Below are positions 1-8,614 of a DNA stretch of 64,000 nucleotides, in pieces (the stretch's first letter is position 1; each line of letters starts with the position of its first letter). The stretch is from Flavobacterium panici (lineage in GTDB: Bacteria; Bacteroidota; Bacteroidia; Flavobacteriales; Flavobacteriaceae). The notes below the pieces were generated by a model. The model saw only the letters and a program-made list of their open reading frames with translations, was not told the origin of the DNA and ran no database searches. A program made the translations under genes and the position numbers. The DNA lies in NCBI RefSeq assembly GCF_903819335.1, contig NZ_CAIJDE010000063.1, forward strand, positions 124,001-188,000, in the 5' to 3' direction.

Positions 1-955
1 CATTATGATCAGTCATAAAGGTATACATACTGCTGTCTTTACCTATATTTTCATGATTTGACCCTCCAAAAAGTCTTGGAGCAATTAAATTGAAACTTTC
101 AGCAATTCCGTAACTGTATTCCGTAATATATTCGCGGCTTAAAGCGTTTTCATTTTCCTTTTTAGTTCCGTCAGGATTAAAAGTTAATTCGCTGTTGCTT
201 CGTGTACTAAACTTAGCATATTCACTTGTTGCCAATAAATTCCCTGCATTAGCGCCAATTGCAAAAATTCCGGCTACAGCCAAAGTTCCAATGGCAATTA
301 AAAGCGGTTTGTATTCTTTGTCTTTTATAAAAGTAAAGGCAAAATAACCTGAAAGTATCAATAAGAAAATCAATAAATAATAGGTCATTTGAAAGTGGTT
401 GGCATTAACTTCTAACGCCACCGCAAACATGGTGAGCAAACCTCCCCAAATATATTTTTTCTGAAAAACGAGTATAAATCCGGCAATAACCAGTGGCATG
501 TAAGCAATTGCATGCGCTTTTGCATTATGTCCAACGCCTAGAATAATAATTAAATAAGTAGAAAAACCAAACGCAATCGCGCCAATAAAAGCTTTTAAAG
601 GGTCTGTTTTTAAAACTAATAACAAACCATAAAACCCTAAAAAGTATAGAAATAAATAATCAGCCGGACGTGGTAAAAAACGTAAAACATCATCTATTTT
701 TCCAACGAAATCATTAGGATAATTTGCTCCTAACTGATAAGTCGGCATTCCGCCAAAAGCAGAGTTTGTCCAGTAAGGCTCTGTATGTTCTGCTGCTCTA
801 AAGTCGTTTTGCTCTTTGGCCATTCCGGTGTATTGAGCAATATCTGACTGGAAAATTTGTTTTCCCTGCAAAACAGGATAAAAGTAAATTAAGGAAACAA
901 GAATAAAGCCCAGGATTACAAGGGCATGCGGATAGAATTTATTTACTATTTTCAA
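1..955 (-). CDS. YfhO-like polytopic membrane protein, 3' end cut off by window edge
   Basis: About 318 codons are visible, running off the left edge. The translation starts LKIVNKFYPHALVILGF and has a periplasmic loop with FQSDIAQYTGM and WTNSAFGGMPTYQLGA, followed by several hydrophobic helices (for example LFLYFLGFYGLLLVL and LLIAIGTLAVAGIFAIGANAG). This pattern is typical of the large Bacteroidota YfhO-family membrane proteins, which are thought to act on lipid-linked sugars; the precise substrate is unknown. There is no ATG near the 5' end. The in-frame stop upstream leaves TTG at 953-955 as the best start, seven codons after that stop. Function is inferred from family resemblance only. 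Confidence 0.75.
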   Translation of the reverse strand, partial: MKIVNKFYPHALVILGFILVSLIYFYPVLQGKQIFQSDIAQYTGMAKEQNDFRAAEHTEPYWTNSAFGGMPTYQLGANYPNDFVGKIDDVLRFLPRPADYLFLYFLGFYGLLLVLKTDPLKAFIGAIAFGFSTYLIIILGVGHNAKAHAIAYMPLVIAGFILVFQKKYIWGGLLTMFAVALEVNANHFQMTYYLLIFLLILSGYFAFTFIKDKEYKPLLIAIGTLAVAGIFAIGANAGNLLATSEYAKFSTRSNSELTFNPDGTKKENENALSREYITEYSYGIAESFNLIAPRLFGGSNHENIGKDSSMYTFMTDHN

Positions 956-1006
956 TTTTGGCTGGTTTGGTTAAATGATGAATCCTAATACTACAAGGAT
1001 ACAAAC

Positions 1007-1294
1007 TTAATCTATTTCTTCGTAATCAACATAATCGCCTACCTTTTTGGTTTCGCGAGGCTTTTTAGCATTAGCTGTATTAATGATTATTTCGTCATTA
1101 TTGTTATTACGAGTTTGCTGCCAGGAATTATCCTGACTGTATTGTTGTTGTCTTTGAAAATTTTCTCCTGCTTTCTCTACCGCTTTTTTAACCAATACCG
1201 GCAAAAAGATTCGGGCCAAAAATTTAAAAATATAATAAAACGCAATAATCCACATTATCGTTTTAAACAAATTTGTAAAAGATGCTTCTTGCAT
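1007..1294 (-). CDS. DUF4834 family small membrane protein
   Basis: A protein of about 95 residues. An N-terminal hydrophobic helix (TIMWIIAFYYIFKFLARIFL) is followed by a charged, Gln/Asn-rich tail that ends in YVDYEEID. This matches the Flavobacteriia DUF4834 family, whose function is unknown. I prefer the ATG giving MQEASFTNL; ATGs two and seven codons upstream (1300, 1315) are also in frame. It lies directly upstream of the YfhO-like gene on the same strand, with 51 bases between them, so the two are probably co-transcribed. Confidence 0.7.
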   Translation of the reverse strand: MQEASFTNLFKTIMWIIAFYYIFKFLARIFLPVLVKKAVEKAGENFQRQQQYSQDNSWQQTRNNNNDEIIINTANAKKPRETKKVGDYVDYEEID

Positions 1295-1375
1295 GATCAT
1301 ATAATTTTTTTCCAAAATTAGTAAATCCGTTGTTTAAAATTAAAATATCAATCTTAAATAAATAATAAAATATAG

Positions 1376-1383
1376 TACATTTG
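1376..1383 (+). promoter_or_regulatory. Putative -7 element (TAnnTTTG)
   Basis: TACATTTG matches the Bacteroidota sigma-A -7 consensus TAnnTTTG, 35 bases before the start of the outer-membrane protein gene at 1419. No convincing -33 TTG was found, so confidence is moderate. Confidence 0.45.
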
Positions 1384-1418
1384 AAATGCGTTATAGCTTT
1401 TAATCAAAAAATACATTT

Positions 1419-2390
1419 ATGTTGAAAATTAAAAACTTACTCTTTGCGTTTCTTTTTTTAGTACCACAATTTTTTTTCGCACAATATACTGATGTGATTA
1501 ATTCGAATCGTCCGGGCGAAACTATGTCGGCTTATGCGGTTGGAAAATCAGTTATTCAGGGCGAGATTGGCGTTTATGGTATTAAAGAAAAACACGACTT
1601 ATTAGATTATGACGCTACCGGTTTTGGTACCGATTTAACCGTTAGATATGGCGCTTTTTTAGAACAGCTTGAATTTATTTTAGATGTTCAATATCAAATG
1701 GAAAACTTTGATACTCCATATACCAGCTACAAAAAAAACAACTTCAGACAGACCGTTTTAGGAGCTAAATACCTAATTTACGATCCTTATAAAAACTATA
1801 AAAAAGAAGCTAATATTTATAGTTATAAAGCGAATCACAGTTTTCAATGGCGCGAATTAATTCCGGCTGTTTCTATTTTTGCCGGAGCGAATTTTGTTGG
1901 TGCAGATAATCCGTATTATTTTTCTCCAAATGGAGATATTTCTCCAAAAGTTGCTTTAGTAACTCAAAACTTATTTGGCGGCGGAAGATGGGTTTTTGTA
2001 ACCAATATTATTGCAGATTATATTGGAACAGATTATCCAAGTTATGGTTATGTTTTAACCTTAACACACGGATTTAATGATAAATGGTCTGGGTTTGTTG
2101 AAAATCAAGGGTATAAAAGCGACTTTTACAGCGATGCCATAGTACGCGGCGGTGCTGCATACCTTTTATCTTCAAATATGCAGGTTGATGCTTCTATAAG
2201 TACTAATTTCAAAAACACGCCTTCTATTTTATATGGAGGAGTTGGTTTCTCCTGGAGATATGACGGATGGTACAAGGAAAAACAAATTGCGAATAAGAAC
2301 AAAGAGAAAGCAAAGAAAAACTCTGATAATAAAGAAGAAAAAGTAGATTATCAGGAAAAAGAAAGAAAACGTAAAGCTAAATACGAATAA
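1419..2390 (+). CDS. Exported outer-membrane beta-barrel protein (transporter-like)
   Basis: 323 residues. A Sec signal peptide (LLFAFLFLVPQFFFAQ) is followed by alternating aromatic/polar strands rich in Gly, Tyr and Phe, as in outer-membrane barrels of the MetA/phenol-degradation transporter-like family. The opening INSNRPGETMSAYAVGKSVIQGE is characteristic of these Bacteroidota proteins. The last 40 residues are an unusual Lys/Glu-rich tail after the final strand. The substrate is unknown. A -7 element lies 35 bases upstream. Confidence 0.7.
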   Translation: MLKIKNLLFAFLFLVPQFFFAQYTDVINSNRPGETMSAYAVGKSVIQGEIGVYGIKEKHDLLDYDATGFGTDLTVRYGAFLEQLEFILDVQYQMENFDTPYTSYKKNNFRQTVLGAKYLIYDPYKNYKKEANIYSYKANHSFQWRELIPAVSIFAGANFVGADNPYYFSPNGDISPKVALVTQNLFGGGRWVFVTNIIADYIGTDYPSYGYVLTLTHGFNDKWSGFVENQGYKSDFYSDAIVRGGAAYLLSSNMQVDASISTNFKNTPSILYGGVGFSWRYDGWYKEKQIANKNKEKAKKNSDNKEEKVDYQEKERKRKAKYE

Positions 2391-2433
2391 ATTTAATAAT
2401 CAAACCTTTAAAAAAGGAGTTAATACGATCTTA

Positions 2434-3552
2434 ATGATTACAATCAAAGAAGCCAAAACTAAAAAAGAACTAACCGAATATATAAAATTTCCGTTCTCAC
2501 TTTATAAAGATAATCCGTATTGGATTCCTCCTATTATTGCTGATGAATTAGAGTCTTTTGATAAAACTAAAAATCCTGCGTTTGATAATGCAGAAGCTTA
2601 TTTTTATCTGGCTTACAAAGACAATCAAATTGTTGGACGAATTACGGCTATTATAAACTGGGCAGAAGTAAATAATCAGCATAAAAGAAAGGTTCGTTTT
2701 GGATGGTTTGATGTTATTGATGATATCGAGGTTACTAAAGCCCTTCTTGAAAAAGTTTATGAATTAGGCAGAAAACATAACTTAGAACATGCCGAAGGCC
2801 CTATGGGTTTTTCTAACTTAGATAAAGTTGGCGTTCTTACAGAAGGTTATGACCAAATAGGGACTATGATTACCTGGTACAATAATCCTTATTATGTTAC
2901 TCATTTTGAACAATTAGGTTTTCAAATTGAGAAAGAATATATCGAAAGTATTTTCCCTTTTTCAAATGTAAAGCCTGAATTTTTCCTGAAAGCTCAGGAA
3001 TTAATCAAAAAGCGTTACGGGCTTAGAGCATTAACTTTCACTAAAACAAAAGACATAATGCCGCACGTGGATAAAATGTTTGATTTGTTTAATGAATCTT
3101 ATGCTAAACTGGCTTCTTTCGTGGCTATTTCAGATTTTCAAAAAGAATATTTTAAAAAGAAATACATTAGCTTTATCAATCCGGAGTACATAAAGTTTGT
3201 AGTAGATAAAGAGGATAATTTAATTGCTTTTAGTATTGTAATGCCAAGTTTTTCAGAAGCATTGCAAAAAGCCAAAGGAAAACTTTTCCCATTTGGTTTT
3301 CTCCATCTTTTAAAGGCAAGAAAGAAAAGTAAAGATGTTGTTTTTTATCTTATCGGAGTTCATCCCGATTATCAAAATAAAGGCGTTACAGCGATTATTT
3401 TTGATGAATATTTTAAAACTTTTTCTGAAAAAGGAATTCAAAATTGCATCAGAACTCCTGAATTAGCTGAAAACACAGCGATTCATTTGCTTTGGAAAAA
3501 CTTTGATCCGAAAATTCACTGTCAGAGAAAGACTTATTTGAAGTATTTATAA
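2434..3552 (+). CDS. GNAT-like N-acetyltransferase fold protein
   Basis: 372 residues. The N-terminal half (FPFSLYKDNPYWIPPIIADE, AYKDNQIVGRITAIIN) and the C-terminal stretch VFYLIGVHPDYQNKGVTAIIFDEYF resemble the acetyl-CoA-binding region of GNAT enzymes. The motif HPDYQNKGV corresponds to the pyrophosphate-binding motif A (Q/RxxGxG/A), in a degenerate form. Homologues are widespread in Bacteroidota without a known substrate and are sometimes mislabelled as GTP cyclohydrolase. It follows the outer-membrane protein gene by 43 bases on the same strand. Confidence 0.65.
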   Translation: MITIKEAKTKKELTEYIKFPFSLYKDNPYWIPPIIADELESFDKTKNPAFDNAEAYFYLAYKDNQIVGRITAIINWAEVNNQHKRKVRFGWFDVIDDIEVTKALLEKVYELGRKHNLEHAEGPMGFSNLDKVGVLTEGYDQIGTMITWYNNPYYVTHFEQLGFQIEKEYIESIFPFSNVKPEFFLKAQELIKKRYGLRALTFTKTKDIMPHVDKMFDLFNESYAKLASFVAISDFQKEYFKKKYISFINPEYIKFVVDKEDNLIAFSIVMPSFSEALQKAKGKLFPFGFLHLLKARKKSKDVVFYLIGVHPDYQNKGVTAIIFDEYFKTFSEKGIQNCIRTPELAENTAIHLLWKNFDPKIHCQRKTYLKYL

Positions 3553-3581
3553 GTTTTCAGTCGCAGTTTTCAGTTTTCATA
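3553..3581. repeat. Fragment of the CAGTTTTCAGT repeat family
   Basis: The short spacer carries GTTTTCAGTCGCAGTTTTCAG, sharing TTTTCAGTCGCAGT with the fuller palindromic copy at 25873-25940. It is a one-armed remnant between two co-directional genes. Confidence 0.5.
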
Positions 3582-3582
3582 A

Positions 3583-4125
3583 ATGAAAAAACTCAGTATA
3601 ATATTGGCGTTGTTAATTTCACTTTCATTTACAAAAGATGACAGCGATATTTTATATCAAAATTATGTTAGAGCAATAAATAACGGCGGTACTTTTCAAT
3701 TTTTCTTGGTAGTTAAGATAAAAAACCTGAATACTAATAAAGTTAGAGAAATCTGCACTAAAGCCAATTTTCTGCAAGGAGCAATACATAGAGAATATAA
3801 TATTGACTATGATGAAAGAGGAATAATTAAAGCCTATCAAACCGCTATAAAAAACAAGAATAGGTATTTTGAATTCAAGAATGACAGCGCAATAGCAAAC
3901 CTTGGAATTGAAGATTATTCTGAAAATGATTTAAAGAAATTGCAATCAAGAATTAATTTTAATTTGCTAACTCAAAAAATTAAGAAGAATCAAAAATGGT
4001 CTTCATATCTTGATCACAAAGAATTAAAAATGTATGCACATGCTTTATTTAACCTGGGAATATTAACTGGTGAAAATAGTTGTTTTGGAGGTACGTTGAT
4101 TTATGTAAGTCCAAAGAGTAATTAA
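3583..4125 (+). CDS. Hypothetical exported protein
   Basis: 180 residues with a hydrophobic N-terminus (MKKLSIILALLISLSF) that looks like a signal peptide, then a charged soluble domain. I do not recognise the family. Its C-terminal part (LGILTGENSCFGGTLIYVSP) contains one of two cysteines. It is last in a co-directional run and is followed by a strong bidirectional terminator hairpin. Confidence 0.6.
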   Translation: MKKLSIILALLISLSFTKDDSDILYQNYVRAINNGGTFQFFLVVKIKNLNTNKVREICTKANFLQGAIHREYNIDYDERGIIKAYQTAIKNKNRYFEFKNDSAIANLGIEDYSENDLKKLQSRINFNLLTQKIKKNQKWSSYLDHKELKMYAHALFNLGILTGENSCFGGTLIYVSPKSN

Positions 4126-4148
4126 CTTTTTAAAATAAAACATAAAAA

Positions 4149-4182
4149 AAATCCATTCGCCCCCAAAACGAATGGATTTTTT
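4149..4182. terminator. Bidirectional intrinsic terminator
   Basis: The stem AAATCCATTCG (4149-4159) pairs with CGAATGGATTT (4169-4179) around a 9-base loop, with A-tract and T-tract on the two sides. It lies between the convergent gene ends at 4125 and 4200 and can serve both. Confidence 0.85.
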
Positions 4183-4199
4183 ACTTTAATAACAATTCA

Positions 4200-4685
4200 T
4201 TAATCCACTTTGCAATCTATTTTGGTCAGCGTATTTTTCTGATCAAATTTTAGTTTTGTTTTATCTTTAAATGATACTTTGTCATTAGCTTGTACAACAT
4301 CTCCGTACCCTTCAATAAGAGTTCCGTCTTTTTGTAAAAAAACAACTTCTCTTACAGATGAAGTTCCTTCAGAATTAAAAGTATAATCGGCAACTATAGT
4401 GTCGCCTTTCATATTTCCAATCAGTGTTCCTTCATTTTTATCTTTTCCTGCCAGGTTATAGCTTAATTTTCCATTTACTTCCTGATGAGAATTTACATTA
4501 AAACTAAGTTCAATTACGCTTCCATTTGCTCTCCATGCATAACATTGATCTCCTGCTGGTTCTACAATTTCAGCCTCTTTTGGCGGGCTTGGTGTAATTT
4601 GTACTGGCTCTGTAGTAGTCGTTTCTTTTTTACAGGAAATTAGAACTGTCAAAATAAGGGTTGCTATTGCTAATACTTTTTTCAT
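4200..4685 (-). CDS. Hypothetical lipoprotein
   Basis: 161 residues from the ATG at 4685. The lipoprotein signal peptide MKKVLAIATLILTVLISC ends in the lipobox LISC. A Thr/Pro/Glu-rich spacer follows, then a beta-rich domain with CYAWRANGSVIELSFNVN and GEVNGKLSYNLAGKDKNEGTLIG-like strands, as in small Bacteroidota lipoproteins of unknown function. A longer reading frame opens further upstream, but the signal peptide fixes the start. It is probably anchored in an outer or inner membrane leaflet. Confidence 0.7.
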   Translation of the reverse strand: MKKVLAIATLILTVLISCKKETTTTEPVQITPSPPKEAEIVEPAGDQCYAWRANGSVIELSFNVNSHQEVNGKLSYNLAGKDKNEGTLIGNMKGDTIVADYTFNSEGTSSVREVVFLQKDGTLIEGYGDVVQANDKVSFKDKTKLKFDQKNTLTKIDCKVD

Positions 4686-4739
4686 AATGCTGAGTTTTTT
4701 ATTTTGTGATTTATGAATTAAAGTTACTTTAAATAAAAA

Positions 4740-4770
4740 AAAAACCATTCGTATAACAAATGGATTTTTT
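4740..4770 (-). terminator. Intrinsic terminator after the oxoamine synthase gene
   Basis: On the minus strand CCATTTG, a 5-base loop and CGAATGG (one G-U pair) are followed by eight T residues. It lies about 40-70 bases downstream of the gene ending at 4810. Confidence 0.7.
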
Positions 4771-4809
4771 TACATAATTTCCACTTAAGGAAATCTATTT
4801 TTAAATTAA

Positions 4810-6069
4810 TTACGAAACGTCAACTGTTGTGCGTTCTGCAATTTCTTTATAAGTTCCGTTAACTAATTTCTCGCGAATTGCTTCAAAAGCCGTTAAAGTT
4901 TCTTCAATATCTGATAAAGTATGAGAAGCTGTCGGGATCATTCTTAATAAAATAATTCCTTTTGGAATAACCGGATAAACAACAATAGAAAGGAAAATAC
5001 CGTAGTTTTCTCTTAAATCGTTTACCATTACCATTGCTTCAGGAATACTTCCTTCTAAGTAAACCGGAGTAATACAAGTATTAGTATCTCCAATATTGAA
5101 TCCTTTTTCTTTAAGACCGCTTTGTAATGCATTTACATTTTCCCAAAGTTTATCTTTAATAGAAGATGAATTACGCAATAATTCTAAACGTTTCAAAGAA
5201 CCAATTGTCTGGATCATTGGTAACGCTTTAGCAAACATTTGCGAACGTAAGTTGTATTTTAAGTAATCAATAACTGTTTTATCTGCAGCTACAAAAGCTC
5301 CAATATTTGCCATTGATTTTGCAAAAGTCGAGAAGTAAACATCAATATCGTCCTGAACTCCCTGCTCCTCACCTGCTCCGGCACCTGTTTTACCAAGTGT
5401 ACCAAAACCGTGTGCATCATCAACTAATAAACGGAAATTGTATTTTTGCTTCATAGCAACAATTTCTTTCAGTTTACCCTGCTGTCCGCGCATTCCAAAA
5501 ACACCTTCGGTAATAAATAAAATACCTCCGCCTGTTTCTTCGGCCATTTTAGTAGCACGCTGCAGGTTTTTCTCCATACTTTCAAGATCATTGTGTTTGT
5601 AAGTAAAACGTTTACCCATGTGCAAACGAACACCATCAATAATACAAGCATGTGAATCTACATCATAAACAATGATATCATTTTTTGTAACCAAGGCATC
5701 AATAATAGATACCATTCCCTGATAACCAAAATTCAATAAATAAGCAGATTCTTTCATAACGAAAGAAGCCAGTTCATTTTCTAATTGCTCATGATAAGTT
5801 GTATGTCCAGACATCATACGAGCTCCCATAGGGTATGCAGCGCCATATTGAGCCGCAGCATCCGTATCTGCTTTACGAACTTCTGGATGATTAGCTAATC
5901 CTAAATAATCATTTAAACTCCAGTTTAAAATATTTTTTCCATGAAACGTCATTCTAGGACCCAACTCTCCTTCTAACTTTGGGAAAACGTAATAACCTTC
6001 TGCCTGAGAAGCCCATTTTCCTAAAGGTCCTTTATTGTCCTGAATTCTTTCGAATAAATCTTTTACCAT
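4810..6069 (-). CDS. PLP-dependent alpha-oxoamine synthase (serine palmitoyltransferase or cysteate acyltransferase type)
   Basis: 419 residues. It has the fold-type I AOS signature: NWSLNDYLGLANHPEV near residue 50, H140 (DSHACIIDG), the D218-A-H220 motif in LLVDDAHGFGTLG, and the PLP lysine K251 in FSTFAKSMANIGAF. The family condenses an amino acid with an acyl-CoA or acyl-ACP. In Bacteroidota the usual roles are the first step of sphingolipid synthesis (serine) or of sulfonolipid synthesis (cysteate). The sequence alone does not settle which; KBL and BioF are less likely given the N-terminal FPKLEGELGPRM region. It is monocistronic, with its own terminator and a 293-base divergent promoter region shared with nirK. 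Confidence 0.85.
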   Translation of the reverse strand: MVKDLFERIQDNKGPLGKWASQAEGYYVFPKLEGELGPRMTFHGKNILNWSLNDYLGLANHPEVRKADTDAAAQYGAAYPMGARMMSGHTTYHEQLENELASFVMKESAYLLNFGYQGMVSIIDALVTKNDIIVYDVDSHACIIDGVRLHMGKRFTYKHNDLESMEKNLQRATKMAEETGGGILFITEGVFGMRGQQGKLKEIVAMKQKYNFRLLVDDAHGFGTLGKTGAGAGEEQGVQDDIDVYFSTFAKSMANIGAFVAADKTVIDYLKYNLRSQMFAKALPMIQTIGSLKRLELLRNSSSIKDKLWENVNALQSGLKEKGFNIGDTNTCITPVYLEGSIPEAMVMVNDLRENYGIFLSIVVYPVIPKGIILLRMIPTASHTLSDIEETLTAFEAIREKLVNGTYKEIAERTTVDVS

Positions 6070-6288
6070 AAATATATTTTAAAGTAATAATTCGTTTTGT
6101 ACAGGTCGCAAAAATAATGATTATTATTCTAAAATGGAGTTGAGCATTTGTTTTTATTAAAAAAATATCAAAATATTAATTTACAAAAAATTTACACATA
6201 CTTAAAGAATTGAATTTAAAACAGTTAACTATAATAAAAGTGTACACAATAATTTAATATAAAGGTTTTATTAGTAAGTATTTCATGA

Positions 6289-6306
6289 CTTTTATCATGA
6301 TAAAAG
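6289..6306. promoter_or_regulatory. Perfect 18-bp palindrome in the nirK promoter region
   Basis: CTTTTATCATGATAAAAG is its own reverse complement and overlaps the left end of the 22-bp operator-like repeat at 6301-6322 by six bases. It is a second possible regulator site in the 293-base gap between the divergent oxoamine synthase and nirK genes. Confidence 0.55.
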
Positions 6307-6322
6307 ACAAAATAGTCTTTTA
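6301..6322. promoter_or_regulatory. Putative NO-regulator operator upstream of nirK
   Basis: The arms TAAAAGACAA and TAGTCTTTTA are separated by AA. The right arm ends 40 bases before the nirK start. Near-identical repeats occur upstream of ric (11469-11490) and of the Rrf2-family gene (12580-12601) at almost the same distance from each start codon. The cognate regulator is inferred to be the Rrf2/NsrR-like protein encoded at 12087-12536. Confidence 0.7.
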
Positions 6323-6362
6323 TTTTTACTCCTGATTTAAAACTAAATAAAACCAAAACCTT

Positions 6363-7805
6363 ATGAAAAAGAAAAATGACATTTCGATTAAAATGAACAT
6401 GTTGTTATGCTTACTTTTTACGATTTTATTAGGAAGTTGTAAAAAAGAAGAATCAGTAAACTATACTGATATAATGACCGAAGGAGAAATGAATGCTGAA
6501 CTTACAGCCCCTCCAATGGTTCCAAAACCTGTTGGAAACAGAACTGCCATGAAACTCAAATTAAACATGGAAATCAAAGAGCAGGAAGGCACAATGACTG
6601 ATGGTGTAAAATATACGTATTGGACATTTGGAGGCTCTGTTCCGGGAAGTTTCATTAGAACGCGTGTGGGAGATGAAGTAGAATTTCATTTAAAAAACCA
6701 TCCGGATAATAAACTGCCGCACAATATTGATTTACATGCCGTAACCGGACCTGGCGGCGGGGCGACTTCTTCGCTTGTTGCTCCCGGACATGAAAAAGTT
6801 TTCAGCTTCAAGGTGATCAATCCAGGACTGTATATATATCATTGTGCAACAGCGCCTGTTGGAATGCACATTGCAAATGGTATGTATGGTTTGATTTTGG
6901 TTGAACCAGAAGGCGGACTTCCTCCTGTTGACAAGGAATATTATGTAATGCAGGGTGATTTTTATACGCAGGGCGAATATGGCGCAAAAGGCCTGCAACC
7001 ATTCGATATGAATAAAGCTGTAAAAGAAACTCCAGATTATGTTGTATTTAATGGAAAAGTGGGTTCGCTTACAAACGGAAATGAGTTAACAGCAAAAGTG
7101 GGAGAAACGGTACGCTTATTTGTGGGGAACGGCGGTCCAAACTTAGTATCGTCTTTTCATGTTATTGGAGAAATATTTGATCACGTTCATGTCGAAGGCG
7201 GGACTGTAATTAATAAAAACGTTCAAACCACTTTAATTCCGGCCGGTGGCGCTGCAATTGTTGATTTTAAAGTAGAAACTCCGGGAACTTTTATTCTGGT
7301 TGACCATTCTATTTTTAGAGCCTTTAATAAAGGAGCTTTAGGAATGTTGAAAGTAGAAGGAAAAGAGAATAAAAACATTTATTCTGGAACGATTCAGGAA
7401 GGAATTTATCTGCCAGAAGGCGGAACTATCCAAAAAATGCCTGAAAATGCAACTGCAAAAACTGCAACACCTAAACGAACTGCCGAAGAAAGAATAAAAA
7501 TTGGAAAACAAATTTTTGGCACTACTTGTTTTGCTTGTCATCAATCTGAAGGGCAGGGAATTCCAAATACCTTTCCCCCTCTTGCAAAATCAGATTATTT
7601 AAATGCTGATTCTAAACGTGCTATTAAAACAATTTTACACGGCTTAACCGGAGAAGTAAGCGTGAACGGAAAAAAATACAATAATGTAATGCCGGCTCAA
7701 AATTTATCTGATGATGAAATAGCTAATGTGCTTACGTATATCTATAACAGCTGGGGAAATAATAAAACAGAAGTTACTCCGGAAATGGTAAAAGCACTGC
7801 GATAA
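6363..7805 (+). CDS. nirK: Copper nitrite reductase with C-terminal cytochrome c domain (lipoprotein)
   Basis: 480 residues. It reduces nitrite to NO in the periplasm. The lipobox LLGSC gives C26. Two cupredoxin domains follow. Predicted type 1 Cu ligands are H120, C161, H169 and M174; type 2 Cu ligands are H125, H160 and H315; catalytic residues are D123 (NIDLH) and H266 (SFHVIG). The extra C-terminal domain (about 372-480) carries heme motif C389-F-A-C392-H393 and a likely axial M443 (NVMPAQ). The fused heme domain probably takes electrons from a cytochrome or from the azurin encoded nearby. It leads a nirK-nirV-sco operon (gaps of 16 and 10 bases) behind an operator-like repeat. Confidence 0.93.
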   Translation: MKKKNDISIKMNMLLCLLFTILLGSCKKEESVNYTDIMTEGEMNAELTAPPMVPKPVGNRTAMKLKLNMEIKEQEGTMTDGVKYTYWTFGGSVPGSFIRTRVGDEVEFHLKNHPDNKLPHNIDLHAVTGPGGGATSSLVAPGHEKVFSFKVINPGLYIYHCATAPVGMHIANGMYGLILVEPEGGLPPVDKEYYVMQGDFYTQGEYGAKGLQPFDMNKAVKETPDYVVFNGKVGSLTNGNELTAKVGETVRLFVGNGGPNLVSSFHVIGEIFDHVHVEGGTVINKNVQTTLIPAGGAAIVDFKVETPGTFILVDHSIFRAFNKGALGMLKVEGKENKNIYSGTIQEGIYLPEGGTIQKMPENATAKTATPKRTAEERIKIGKQIFGTTCFACHQSEGQGIPNTFPPLAKSDYLNADSKRAIKTILHGLTGEVSVNGKKYNNVMPAQNLSDDEIANVLTYIYNSWGNNKTEVTPEMVKALR

Positions 7806-7821
7806 CAATCAAAAATAAAGC

Positions 7822-8604
7822 ATGAAAAAATTTATTTTCATTCTTACCTTTTTCCTGATGTTTACAGGCGTAACAATAGCGCAGGAAATTGGAATGGCTC
7901 TGATAAAAGAGGGACGTTTTGTTCCTCTTTACGGAGCCTCATCTAAAAAACCCGTGTTTGTAAACTCTTTTTATTTAGACATTTATCCTGTTACCAATGC
8001 CGAGTTTTTGAGCTTCATTAAAAAAAATCCAACATATAGTAAATCGAAAATTAAAGGAATTTTTGCCGATAAAACATATCTGTCTTACTGGAAAAATGAT
8101 TTTGATTTTGGCAGTTCAAAACCAAATTCGCCAGTTACAGCCGTTTCTTGGTTTGCTGCAAAAAAATACTGCGAGTGTCAGGGAAAACGTTTACCCACAA
8201 TGGATGAATGGGAATATGCAGCGATGGCCGATGCAAAAACAGTGGATGCCAGAACCAAAAAAGAATTCAATAATTACATTTTATCCTGGTATGAAAAGTC
8301 AAAAACGTATGAAAATGAAGTGGGAAAAACATTTAAAAATTATTGGGGAGTTTACGATATGCACGGTTTAGTTTGGGAATGGACAACTGATTTCAACAGC
8401 ATTTTTTTATCGGGAGAATCTAGAAAAGACAAAAGCAGCGACAAAAATTTATTCTGCGGAAGCGCCTCTGTAAACGCATCCGATTTAATGGATTATGCGG
8501 CATTTATGCGCTACGCTTTCAGAGGAAGTCTTAAAGCGCAATACTCAACCCGAAATCTTGGTTTTAGATGCGCCAGTTCAACAAAACCAAAAGTTAATCT
8601 TTAA
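7822..8604 (+). CDS. nirV: NirV-like formylglycine-generating-enzyme (SUMF1) domain protein
   Basis: 260 residues with a signal peptide (FIFILTFFLMFTGVTIAQ). The FGE-sulfatase fold is clear: NSFYLDIYPVTNAEFLSFIK, SPVTAVSWFAAKKYCECQGKRLPT-type core, EWEYAAMAD, YDMHGLVWEWTTDF and the terminal STRNLGFRCA. Proteins of this kind (NirV) are encoded next to nirK in many denitrifiers; their exact role is unresolved and is often guessed to be in NirK maturation. Catalytic cysteines of true FGEs are not evident, so sulfatase activation is unlikely. It lies 16 bases after nirK. Confidence 0.85.
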   Translation: MKKFIFILTFFLMFTGVTIAQEIGMALIKEGRFVPLYGASSKKPVFVNSFYLDIYPVTNAEFLSFIKKNPTYSKSKIKGIFADKTYLSYWKNDFDFGSSKPNSPVTAVSWFAAKKYCECQGKRLPTMDEWEYAAMADAKTVDARTKKEFNNYILSWYEKSKTYENEVGKTFKNYWGVYDMHGLVWEWTTDFNSIFLSGESRKDKSSDKNLFCGSASVNASDLMDYAAFMRYAFRGSLKAQYSTRNLGFRCASSTKPKVNL

Positions 8605-8614
8605 ATTAATTTCA

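Noticed and set aside
8495..8614. Longer start for the Sco gene overlapping nirV
   Set aside because: The extension is out of frame with a signal peptide; the lipoprotein signal begins at the ATG at 8615.
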